A stretch of DNA of 64,000 nt from Leptasterias polaris (taxonomy: Eukaryota > Echinodermata > Asteroidea > Forcipulatida > Asteriidae), in contig JAZGTN010000188.1 of the NCBI GenBank assembly GCA_037783415.1, positions 124,001 through 188,000 on the forward strand, read 5' to 3'. Below are positions 55,427 through 64,000 of this stretch, piece by piece (the first letter of the stretch is position 1; each line of letters begins with the position of its first letter). Under the pieces are notes generated by a model. It was given only the letters and a program-made list of their open reading frames with translations, searched no databases and had not been told where the DNA came from. The translations under genes were made by a program, and so were the position numbers.

Positions 55427-55650
55427 TTGAAACGTGCGAAACAAACAATTGGACTCCAAAGAAAACCAAACAGGAAAATAAGGGAGACAAAACAGAAGAT
55501 GGAGAGAGATGAACTAAGAACAAATAGGGGCATTGCTTGGCAACAGACATCTCAGGATAGAATGCACTGGAGTGAAATAGTAAGAAGAAAGACAAACATG
55601 AGGAACAGGAAACTAGCCACAATTAAACGTGCAACACATTACAGTTTCTT
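55427..55650 (+). pseudogene. Possible RTE-type LINE C-terminal remnant
   Basis: A plus-strand frame has KMERDELRTNRGIAWQQTSQ followed by DRMHWSEIVRR. This loosely resembles the end of RTE-type reverse transcriptases, where an ARDRxxWR-like segment closes the protein. The match is short and unsupported by other motifs; an unrelated basic frame is equally possible. Confidence 0.25.
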
Positions 55651-56247
55651 CTTAAATCCTCATTGTGCCCCGCAAAGTCTTTTTGTGTTAAAAGGCCTTT
55701 TTCAGACTATAGAAGCTCGGTGAAAGTTGGCCCAATTGCGTTGTCATCAGTTTGCGTTATCATCAGTACTGATCGGTACTCAGTGCGTGTACTAATGAGC
55801 AAGAAATCACATCCTAATAGTATTGCTTCTCTTCATCCAGGTGTACAAATTGTTAGGGTCATGCGAGAGCAGAGGTGTGTTTTGTGTTGTGAACGGGGAA
55901 GACGTGGTATGTTTTATCAAGCATTCGAAATCAAATAGATTGGCTGGGTCGTACCGGTATGCCTTTTGGGAAAGAATCAGGGTTCATTTTGTCAACAATA
56001 TTATAACAAATATCTCATGAAACAATTCACAATTATAAAAAAAAAAAAATCACAGCAAAAATAAATTATCTTATTTTATTCACTTGTTTAATCTTGAAGC
56101 AAGTACACACAAGCAAGTAGATGGTAACATTAAACTATTAATTTTGAATTATAATTTTTTTTTAAGTGCATATGTTTTTAAGCCACCTGTTATCTTATTT
56201 TGCAATATTTAGCACTAAAGTAAATTATTTTATTATAACCAATAAAC
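55651..56247. other. Unassigned sequence
   Basis: Contains an A-run at 56038-56049. No gene or repeat recognised. Confidence 0.35.
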
Positions 56248-56625
56248 TTAAAGGCGAAGGTTATCTTTCGTTTGCAGAACCAGTCGACTGTTTAAATCCT
56301 ACAATAAATGAAGATATACACAACAACACTTTTGTAAATTTCATTTCAAAAGGTGATCGCGTTTTTGAGATATTTCCACAAATTCTGAGCGAATAATTAT
56401 GTCCAAGCAGGAAGAAAAATCACTAGGATTACACAATTTGAGAAATGTATCTGACAGTAACGTTTCTCAGATTCAAATTTTAGGGCATAAACACCTGTAT
56501 CATTTTACATAACCACAGTACTTTGAAGTAAAATCTTCCTATCGAAAGCTGCTGAACTTCTACCCAACAAGTTTTTATTGCCATTAATTTTTTAGAGTGA
56601 TTACCAAACGTATACCTTCCCTTTA
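56248..56625 (-). mobile_element. Family B fold-back element, copy 6
   Basis: The right end GATTACCAAACGTATACCTT with CCCTTTAA is intact; the left begins TTAAAGGCGAAGG. The hairpin ATTTGAGAAATGTATCTGAC/AGTAACGTTTCTCAGATT lies at about 56438-56472. Non-coding. Confidence 0.8.
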
Positions 56626-56639
56626 ATGCTACTAGCATG

Positions 56640-57000
56640 GCCAATTAGACAATTGTTGACGGGAAGAATTAAATTTGTCTCATTCACTAATTGATAACTT
56701 GTTTTCCTTCTTCATACCTTTGATTTTGTCCAATGTGTTCTCCACCTCTTGTAGACAAGCTAGCATCTAACCCCCCATCCCTTGTCTCCCTTTTCATTGT
56801 TCCTCCCTTGTTTTGTCTGGGTACTTTCTGCCTATCTCTCTCTCCTTCTTGCTCTTCATTTCTTTACACATGACTGCTTTTGTTGCACCAATATACCGGT
56901 TTATGTGATGTGTTGTGTTTTATCCTTCAATAATAAAGACCCTGCTAGGGTCGAAACGTTATGCCATTAACTAATTCTTTCGCATTCATAATATAATGGT
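56640..57000 (+). repeat. Repeat with CCTGCTAGGGTCGAAACG box
   Basis: CT-rich sequence leading to AATAAAGACCCTGCTAGGGT and TCGAAACG (56931-56958), then ATGCCATTAACTA. Related to 16230-16700. The GGTCGAAACG box recalls tails of Penelope-like retroelements, but no reverse transcriptase or GIY-YIG coding is present. Confidence 0.45.
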
Positions 57001-57924
57001 CCTTTGGTTGGTATAAGCAGTTTGCAACATCTAGATATATGTTCCCACAATAATTGGAAATGAAACTTTTATGAAGTGAGCTTGGCTATGGTTAGCATAT
57101 GGCTATGGTTAGCATTTCACTTTCGTGTTCTTGAAGACACATTATCCGCCCGCAGAATCTCAATTTCTTTGTACAACAAGGTAAGCCCTGCCAGTAGTTT
57201 GCTTTTTGCATGCACGTACTTAAAATCAAAATCTTTTATCATCCGAAGGCGAACACCTAAACCCTAATGGTAGATTTAATTATGAAAGAAAAATCAGCCA
57301 TGACATTGCTCTAATTTTATAGAACAATCATTTGACTGTATTTGACTTCCCTTTGTGGCAGCGCAAACGCTGTTTGAGCAAGAAGTTCGTGGGAGCAATG
57401 CAGCGAAATGCTTTCAAATAATTAACGTTGCTGCACGCAAGAAGTACTGATGAATAACGAGTCATGTTTGTTCTTGAAGGAAAGAAACAATGCAAGCATG
57501 CATTTATTTTTTACTTATTAAATCCTTCATTTTCCTGGTGACAAAACAAACAAATGCCGCTAGCTTGAAGGATTCTGCGAAGATATTGTTAATTGCCCTT
57601 TAATATTGAATGTACTTAGATGGATACCACATTATGATTAATGAATGCACGATACGGATGAATAAATCATCTTCTCGAGATCCGTGCTCTGAATTTTTGG
57701 TACACGTTTTCTTGCAATCATCTACTACCTTTTATATTCCTGTTACGTTGGTACACATTCATGTGAGATAGAGATCATATGAAGGTATTACAGTGACAAA
57801 CTATAGGGAGGGGGGCGCTCGGAGTTCTCTAGGTCCGACAATCTGGTCGGACATTATTGGCTCATGTTGGACATTGGAGCGTAAAACATACAAGCGGATA
57901 ATGTTGTACAGTCTAAATTTCCTA
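57001..57924. other. Unassigned sequence
   Basis: No gene or repeat recognised. Confidence 0.35.
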
Positions 57925-58325
57925 GGTCAGAATTGACCTGGAATTCTCGTCCCGTGGGGCCTGATAAATTTCTGGGTCTGCATGACCCAGAATATGTGTC
58001 AAAATAACTCAGAAACGGGTCCAACTGATGCAAAATCCGAGAAGAAGAAAAAATCCGGGTGTCTTGGGTTAGGTTCACTGGAACCGGAATCCTGATCAAT
58101 TCTGACCCGATTCTTTTTCTAAAGTACAGGTAGCCTGACTCACTTTTGGGTCCGGCTGACCCCTGAAACTGGTTAAAAGCTCGGGTTTTTACTCGGATTC
58201 CATGTCAGTTTTGACGAATTTTTGGGTCAGTTTGATACGGATTCGTGTCATACTGACCCAGAAATGGATCGGCCCCTGAGACCCAACTCCGGGTCAATTT
58301 TGACTCGGGCATTTTACAAAAACGT
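57925..58325. repeat. GGGTCA/TGACCC repeat family, copy 2
   Basis: Irregular units with GGTCTGCATGACCC, GGGTCCAACTGATGC, TTTTGGGTCCGGCTGACCCC and GGGTCAATTTTGACTCGG. The same style as 5475-5920, without the ordered 27-bp array. Confidence 0.7.
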
Positions 58326-58353
58326 AAGTCCGTTCCTGCTCATTGTTTTCCAC

Positions 58354-58720
58354 GTGTCGTGGCCTAGCAATTTTAGAGCATCGGACTCAAGTTTTGGTGG
58401 CTGAGTCGACGGGAAGTGGGTTCGAATCGTGGTCATGACATTTGACTGTCCTTGAGCAAGGCACTTAACTATAACTTCTTCTCTTCACTCAGGGGTAAAT
58501 GGGTACCTGTGATGACATAGATGGTTCTTGTTATACTTAGCTTGGTGCGCTACATATTTGGTAGTCAGTCTGTTTACTGCCAATGGAGCTGAGATGATTT
58601 AGGATATGACATAAATAGCCAAGTCAGTGACCAGGGGTTATAAGATTGGAGCGCCATAAGAGTTACTGATTGGCTGATTTGAGCGTTATAAGAAGCCACT
58701 TAAAATACTATCATTATTAT
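58354..58720 (+). mobile_element. tRNA-Leu-like SINE, near full length
   Basis: The head (58354-58441) has GTGTCGTGGCCTAGCAA, GGACTCAAG and B-box GGTTCGAATCG. The body has TCCTTGAGCAAGGCACTTAA and GGGTAAATGGGTACCTG, then GGAGCTGAGATG and GACCAGGGGTTATAAG. The 3' stem is decayed and the tail is short. Confidence 0.88.
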
Positions 58721-59206
58721 AATTTAAAAAAATATATATTTAACTTTACGAAACTACTACCATAATATTAGTCTGCAGTTTTGTGATGTATCGAAGCTTT
58801 TTAGATTTGCACCCAAGGACATGCAGCCAATTGCAGTAGAAGTCATCTGGAACTCGGCTGGGAGCCTATACTTTAGCCTATCTCGAATACCAACAGAGAA
58901 TCGAGTTACTATCGGGGTTTACAAAGCATCAATAACGGATAATGCCTGCAGGGTAATAACGGCCATGCCAGGGGAAAATTTATGATTGAAATAAACCCAT
59001 CTTAGAATGTTTATGTCACGACATAAATTGCATTACATTCCCATGAGAATCTACAATGTGTGTATATCCTTTATGTTGTAATAGTGTTGCGAAAAAAGGG
59101 GTAATTTTTTTCATTTAAAAATCAATTTTACAATGTTGGCAACATATTTCCGTTATTCAGCATACATCCCCAGCATACGCCCCATAACTTTAAAAAATCA
59201 CAATAA
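58721..59206. other. Unassigned sequence
   Basis: No gene or repeat recognised. Confidence 0.35.
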
Positions 59207-59552
59207 ATCAATAATAATAATAATAATAACCAGTTCTTATATAGCGCATTTTTTACAATAACGCATGAACGTCTCAATGCGCTTTACATAATAGTGTCCT
59301 GGTCATTGGGCCAATAACATTCCTTTAATCTTCCTCAGCTTCCTGGGGAGTATACAGCCCGAGCTGCCGTAGCGCTCAGAAGGCTTTTTCAAACACAATA
59401 TCAACCTCTACCCTCGCAGGTACCCATTTATACCCCTGGGTGAAGAGAAGCAATTATAGCAAAGTGTCTTGCTCAAGGACACAAACGTCACGACCGGGAC
59501 TCGAACCCACACCCCGATGACTAAACCACCAGAACTTGAATCCGATGAATCC
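59207..59552 (-). mobile_element. tRNA-Leu-like SINE, head truncated
   Basis: Minus strand, from the anticodon side of the head (GGATTCAAGTTCTGGTGG; GGTTCGAGTCCCGGTCGTGA) through TCCTTGAGCAAGACACTT, GGGTATAAATGGGTACCTG, CCAGGAAGCTGAGG and AAAGCGCATTGAGACG. It ends in an ATT repeat (59213-59229 on plus). Confidence 0.88.
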
Positions 59553-59972
59553 AATAAATAAACAAATAAATCGTGTAATATATGAGCCCCGATCATACGA
59601 GACTTATCCATAAAAGTATAACATGTGAACATCTTTGGTATTGGGGAAGATTTGGGAAGTGCCTCCGATGATTATAAGCATGGAATATGGCAAACAGTCT
59701 GTGAGTATGTCATTAGACAGATTATGTGGCCGTAGGGCCTTCGCAGATTTGAATTTTACAAAAACACTGGTAGAACAACAAAAGCACGTTTCAAATTTGC
59801 TTGTAATGCAATTGATTGTAATAGTTCTACCTTTAATTGTTAAAAGGACATTTGAGATGGCCAAAATATCTTTATCATGACATAGTATGCGTGTGTGCTA
59901 ATTTCCAAAGACACAATTACATCACTTAATTACCTGCTGTATTATGAGGTAACCTATTAAAACGGCTGTGGT
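59553..59972. other. Opposed open frames, unclassified
   Basis: Plus frame 59635-59880 (81 codons) and minus frame 59604-59864 (86 codons) overlap almost entirely; at most one could be real. No motif recognised in either. Confidence 0.3.
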
Positions 59973-60167
59973 CTAGATACGGCAAATCAGAATCTCTTCT
60001 TTTTCTGGTGTGGGAAATTGGAAAGACATCGTAGCTAAGTAATGTTTACCTCTTTCTACGATAAATACTTGTTTAGAAACATCTGATGGTATTTTGAAGC
60101 TTCCGTACATATCTGTCATGATAATTGCTGCATCAATCGAGCTTGGTTCCAGCAATATTGTTTGCAT
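59973..60167 (-). other. Unclassified protein-like open frame
   Basis: 64 codons from an ATG, with balanced composition (DMYGSFKIPSDVSKQVFIVE, then ATMSFQFPTPEKEEILICRI). Ends in TAG. No family recognised, no splice context certain. Could be a terminal exon or chance. Confidence 0.2.
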
Positions 60168-60506
60168 ATCTCAGATAATTAATGTTTGCTGTATGATCTC
60201 TTTATGACTGTGACCTTGATTTGTCGGGACTCACACTTAAATATTGATCGAGTGGCGACGTATTGTCCACTGTGAATTATGAATGATACTTATTATTTCC
60301 TATCAATTAAAATCATGTTTGGTCACCGTACACGGAGCGAATTTCCATTTAATTGTAAGCCATGTAAACTGACTTATTATTGAAAGGCATTGAAATATGC
60401 CCGACCCGTATTGCTTATTCATAAATTTGTACACCGGAAAAAACCCAAGATTTCATAGGCAACTATAAGCGTTGCTGTTTTAAATAAAACTTTATTCATG
60501 TATTTG
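60168..60506. other. Unassigned sequence
   Basis: No gene or repeat recognised. Confidence 0.35.
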
Positions 60507-60670
60507 TTTAAAGGGATTAAAACAATGGATTACCATAATTATAAACTTACTTTGTAAAGAGCACTGCAGCTGAAATTTTCACGGGCTAGTATTATTGTGT
60601 ATATTTACATTAATGTAGAATTAAAACAATTGAATGATTTCAAAAACTAAAAGTAAACCGTGCCTTTAAA
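60507..60670 (+). mobile_element. Family B element, internally deleted copy
   Basis: Keeps both ends (GTTTAAAGGGATTAAAACAA and AAACCGTGCCTTTAAA) and TTTGTAAAGAGCACTGCAGCTG, GAAATTTTCACGGGCTAG, but has lost the central hairpin region. About 160 bp. Confidence 0.7.
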
Positions 60671-61222
60671 TTTGTTGATTTTTCTATTAATTTAAGTTCT
60701 TGTTTTCTTTTGCCAAACTTCGAGAAGTACGAGACATTAAAACCACTCATGAATGATCATTGAGTTACCCCCTGTTGATAACTTTGCGTAGCCACCACCG
60801 GTAGATGCGAGTCTTTTCAATGTGACTCATCCCCAGTGCTTTCCAACCACGGACAATAATCCTAACTTGAGGGATGGCAGAATAACGAGTTGTTCCTCCC
60901 AAGTTCAATCTTGAACACTGTTTTCCCCGTCATCACATCTGAAAAGTAATCTTGGCACTTTGGTATTAAAAGTCTTCATCATATACTAGAAAAGAACATA
61001 TACCGAAAATATGAAGTGTCTAAGGTTTTGTGTAACTTACAGTAAACCTCAACGGAATTACAGATAACCCTCTCATCCACTTATCACTCAAGGTCTCGAT
61101 TGATTTTTAAAAAGCGAAATATTACTTTTCACTTGGCTAGGTTTTCATTTTGCTGAAATTCACTCTAGTGTCTTAGTGCTGCAATTATTTGAGAACACGA
61201 AGATAATATGCGTGTGTGTGTG
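60671..61222. other. Unassigned sequence
   Basis: A short (TG)n run at 61211-61222. No gene recognised. Confidence 0.35.
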
Positions 61223-61545
61223 TTTAAAGGCAAAGTATGCCGTTGGTTTTACCGTTCGATGGTTTTAATCCTATATAAATGCAGATATTATACAAAACAA
61301 CTAGCCTGTGAAAATTTCAGTTCAATAGGTGGTAGCATTTGTTAGATGTTGCCCAAATTCTGGAGTTGTTATGTTTACGCAGGATTATAAGTCTTTTGAA
61401 TTCCTGACTCTAAAATCACATTCGTTTGGGGGGAATCGTTTCTCAAAAGGTATACATTATCAACAGCTGCAGTGCTTCTTACCAAAGTTTTGGTGGTCAT
61501 CCCTTTTTGGTGTAACTACTGAAGATAAACCCTGCCTTTTAGCAT
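61223..61545 (-). mobile_element. Family B element, copy lacking hairpin
   Basis: Left end TGTTTAAAGGCAAAGTATGC; right end GATAAACCCTGCCTTTTAGC. Contains GTTATGTTTACGCAGGATTA and TATCAACAGCTGCAGTGCTT. One half of the central hairpin is missing. Confidence 0.7.
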
Positions 61546-61574
61546 TACATACGAAATGACCTGAAAGCAAAAGA

Positions 61575-61705
61575 GGTCCATACAATGTAGGGACTATGTA
61601 TGTATTTTTTACTGTTTTGACGAAGAGTTTATGTGTTTTTAATTAAGTGCACATAACAAAGGTATGTCCACATTGGCAGTGTGTATGCAATACACTGCTG
61701 CCTGT
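61575..61705 (+). repeat. Dispersed repeat E, copy 2
   Basis: Matches the minus strand of 9835-9985 with GTGCACATAACAAAGG, GTCCACATTGG and GTGTATGCAATA in the same order. Confidence 0.6.
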
Positions 61706-62280
61706 GTCATTTTGCTCAACATTCGTTGGACACTAAGACAAAACAGAAACTAAAGGAGGAAAAAAAAAGGGGGAAAAAGAGGGAAACAAAAGTTCTCCAT
61801 ATGGAAATTGTAAAGACCGGGTTGCTCCACAAGAAATTGTGTGTACAAAGCCTATGAGGAGATGTTAAGTACAGGGACAAACCTTATCAAGGAATCCGAG
61901 TGTTTTGACAGAGCGGGGACGTCGTCACTTCGCTTTCGTGTACAACACAAAATGGGATCGTATAGCGATACGATCTAAGTCAAAACAACGGAAGAACAAT
62001 CCGAAGCCCTTGATAAACATGTGTTTTTCGGTTGGGAAAGAGAGAATGTCAATGTACTATCTCGTCATGCGATGCGCCGATCAGTGACGTTTGCTTCACA
62101 GAATTAGCATTGTTGTCAGGTGATCCTTTCCTTATAAACGATCTTTATCAATAACAGGTAAAGACTGCAATCTTTGAATTAATGAAGGGTCTCAATGTCA
62201 ATGTCAATTGTGTGATGCACTCAATTTGCAATAGAAGAGTCCACATGAATGGTTGGAACAAAAAACACGGAGTGTCTAAC
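61706..62280. other. Unassigned sequence
   Basis: A purine-rich patch at 61756-61790. No gene recognised. Confidence 0.35.
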
Positions 62281-62635
62281 CATTGAAGGTATAGGCCTAC
62301 GTTTGGTAATCACTCTTAAAATTAATGGCAATACAAAACAATATTGGTAAAAAGTACATTAGCTTTCGATAGTATGAAGCATTTTGAGAAACATTTCACT
62401 TCGAAGTAATGTGGTTGTGTTAAAAGGTATACATGTTTATGCCCTGTCGGAAACGGTTCTAAGATTGTGCATTCCTATTGCGGATTATTCTTCCTTCGCG
62501 GACATTATTCGCTCCGGTTTTTCGGCGATATCTCAAAAAACGCGACCATCTTTTCAGAAATGAAATGTCCACAGGTTAGTTTTTATCTACATTTAAATAG
62601 GATTAAAATAATAGAACGGCTTCAAAAAACAACGA
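62281..62635 (+). mobile_element. Family B fold-back element, copy 7
   Basis: Left part GGTATAGGCCTACGTTTGGT and AATCACTCTTAAAATTAATG, central GTCGGAAACGGTTCTAAGATTG (hairpin partly lost), right part GCGATATCTCAAAAAACGCG and AGGATTAAAATAATAGAACG. The right terminus is eroded. Confidence 0.75.
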
Positions 62636-62994
62636 CGGGAAATGTCATTATATCTGATTACTCTTTCACAGCGAAAATTGAAACGTGACGCCAACGAACA
62701 TCAAATACGGTGGCTCTGTACAATGCTAAGATGATTTGTATGTGTGTGTTTGTCAGTCAACAAGTAAACTCCAATGCTGTATTGATTGAATTTCATAAAA
62801 ACTTCGGAATTAACTAAAAATTATCCGCCCCGTACGAAAACGTAAAAACCATATTAAAATGCAACGTCAACGAACGTTTTAGGATTTTGAAGAAAAAAAT
62901 GCACTTAAAACGTATCAAACTTTGTGGCATTTGACTAAATTTACTTTGTGGCATTTTATTAAATTTTAACGTGAGGATAGAGACTTCGATGTTT
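62636..62994. other. Unassigned sequence
   Basis: No gene or repeat recognised. Confidence 0.3.
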
Positions 62995-63075
62995 TGTTCA
63001 CCAGTTTCATAAGGACTCTATCTATTGGAAAGTGGGTTCCACAAACCTGAATTTGACCTTGTAGCTTTAAGATGT
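62995..63075 (+). mobile_element. Element G, solo end fragment
   Basis: GACTCTATCTATTGGAAAGTG followed by ACAAACCTGAATTTGACC and GTAGCTTTAAG matches the right arm of 48902-49413. No partner arm found. Confidence 0.55.
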
Positions 63076-63102
63076 TTTGTGCCGCGTCACATAACCTGAG
63101 TA

Positions 63103-63122
63103 CCCCCCCCCCCCCCCCCCCC
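63103..63122. repeat. Poly-C run of 20
   Basis: Homopolymer; the open frame with poly-Gly on the minus strand comes from it. Confidence 0.95.
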
Positions 63123-64000
63123 ACCACCCTCCATTTCCGATGATGCTGAATAATCACCCGGTTGGTTACCTTCCAGTCCACCGTGAACTGTTCAATAATT
63201 GTTCACAATTCAGCCGCACCAAAACATACTGCTGCAATAGAACTTTCTAATCATGATAATGCACACCATGAGTGTTTATATTGGCAAAACTGATACTACA
63301 TGTACTCATTTACTCTCTTTGAATCAAGATAAGGAATACATCAGTGTTTATTTTGGTAGAAAAGCAATATTGCTGGTATGCTTATAGGGGCTGCTTTCTT
63401 ATCATTAACCCTTTGCTACCAGTTACATTGTAACACAAAATGAATAGATCCATGGATACTATTGTTTACAGGGTAGGCATATATTGTGATATTGATACAC
63501 GTTTTTCCTTTTTTGGATCGAAGGTCCATTAGTTAAATGTTTTGTATACCAGGATAACGTTTTTATCAATGTATGGTCAACTTATAAACAACAAATAAGA
63601 GATAAAGCCGTACTGACTAGAACAACTTGATAGTAACCGAGCACACATACAATTTTGTTTAGCAGATTAAGGTTACCAACCAAAATGCATTGAAACATTT
63701 CGTATAGCAGAAATAAGTTACGCAATATTTCCTGCTAAAACACTGATGTACTTTATATAAAGTGGAATCCTGCAAAACAATAATGAAAATTTAGCACCCT
63801 GTTTCGGATAATTCTCCCGTCTCTGACTATCCATTGATTATTTACTTGAAAACACACACACAAATATAAATAAGATGTGTTTGTATTTGAACAATAATTG
63901 TCCATGAAATCAAAGTGTCCTACATGTTTTGATAGCGGTGGATATAATTCGCCTTTAGTTAAAGTGAATATCAGGCCTCGAAAACGTTTAATTAAAGCAG
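63123..64000. other. Unassigned sequence to window end
   Basis: No gene or repeat recognised apart from a short (CA)n at 63852-63862. Confidence 0.35.

Overview
This is a eukaryotic window, AT-rich, with intron-containing gene structure and many short non-autonomous transposons, tRNA-derived SINEs, truncated LINEs and minisatellites. The one recognisable host gene and the style of repeats fit a marine deuterostome. Several short inverted-repeat families (ends such as TTTAAAGGCACTGGACACG) look like those I remember from sea-star genomes. An echinoderm, probably an asteroid, is therefore my best guess; this rests on memory of repeat families, not on a search.

The only host gene I can support is on the minus strand in the left part: an MFSD6-type major facilitator membrane protein. 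A long coding exon (7097-8202, with the exon probably starting at 8253) ends at a GTAAG donor. A 1.7 kb intron (5411-7096) follows, then a phase-matched second coding exon (5254-5410). Later exons were not found and may lie beyond the left edge. The gene's introns hold a 27-bp minisatellite, a CR1/Rex1-like LINE tail and other repeats. Weak gene candidates elsewhere are a possible signal-peptide first exon at 48299-48343 (minus) and a few unclassified open frames.

The rest, 9-64 kb, is repeat-dominated intergenic or intronic DNA. (a) Three families of 300-500 bp inverted-repeat elements recur: family A (1844-2371, 9101-9484), family B (nine or ten copies, with a central hairpin built from TCTGAGAAACG) and family C (8784-9106, 50472-50837). 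(b) SINEs with tRNA-Leu-like heads lie at 11359, 22624, 27384, 58354 and 59207, and other tRNA-derived SINEs at 3332, 19590, 29530, 42925 and 46100. (c) LINE 3' ends lie at 6140, 11092, 12100, 13148 and 38760. (d) Long tandem arrays lie at 4.5, 5.7, 24.8, 36.6, 40.3, 41.8, 50.1 and 53.0 kb. (e) There are degenerate CCCTAA-like DNA at 37.9 kb and many long poly-G/poly-C runs.

The clearest structural stories are nested insertions: a SINE inside a LINE (11.1-12.0 kb), a LINE tail inside a palindromic element (38.6-39.7 kb) and a small hairpin element inside family A (2.2 kb). A pair of distant, opposite-strand copies of an element carries its own internal minisatellite (10.5 and 54.0 kb). I found no operon, CRISPR array or defence system, and nothing I would call a new biological system; the most unusual content is the mobile-minisatellite and fold-back element biology.
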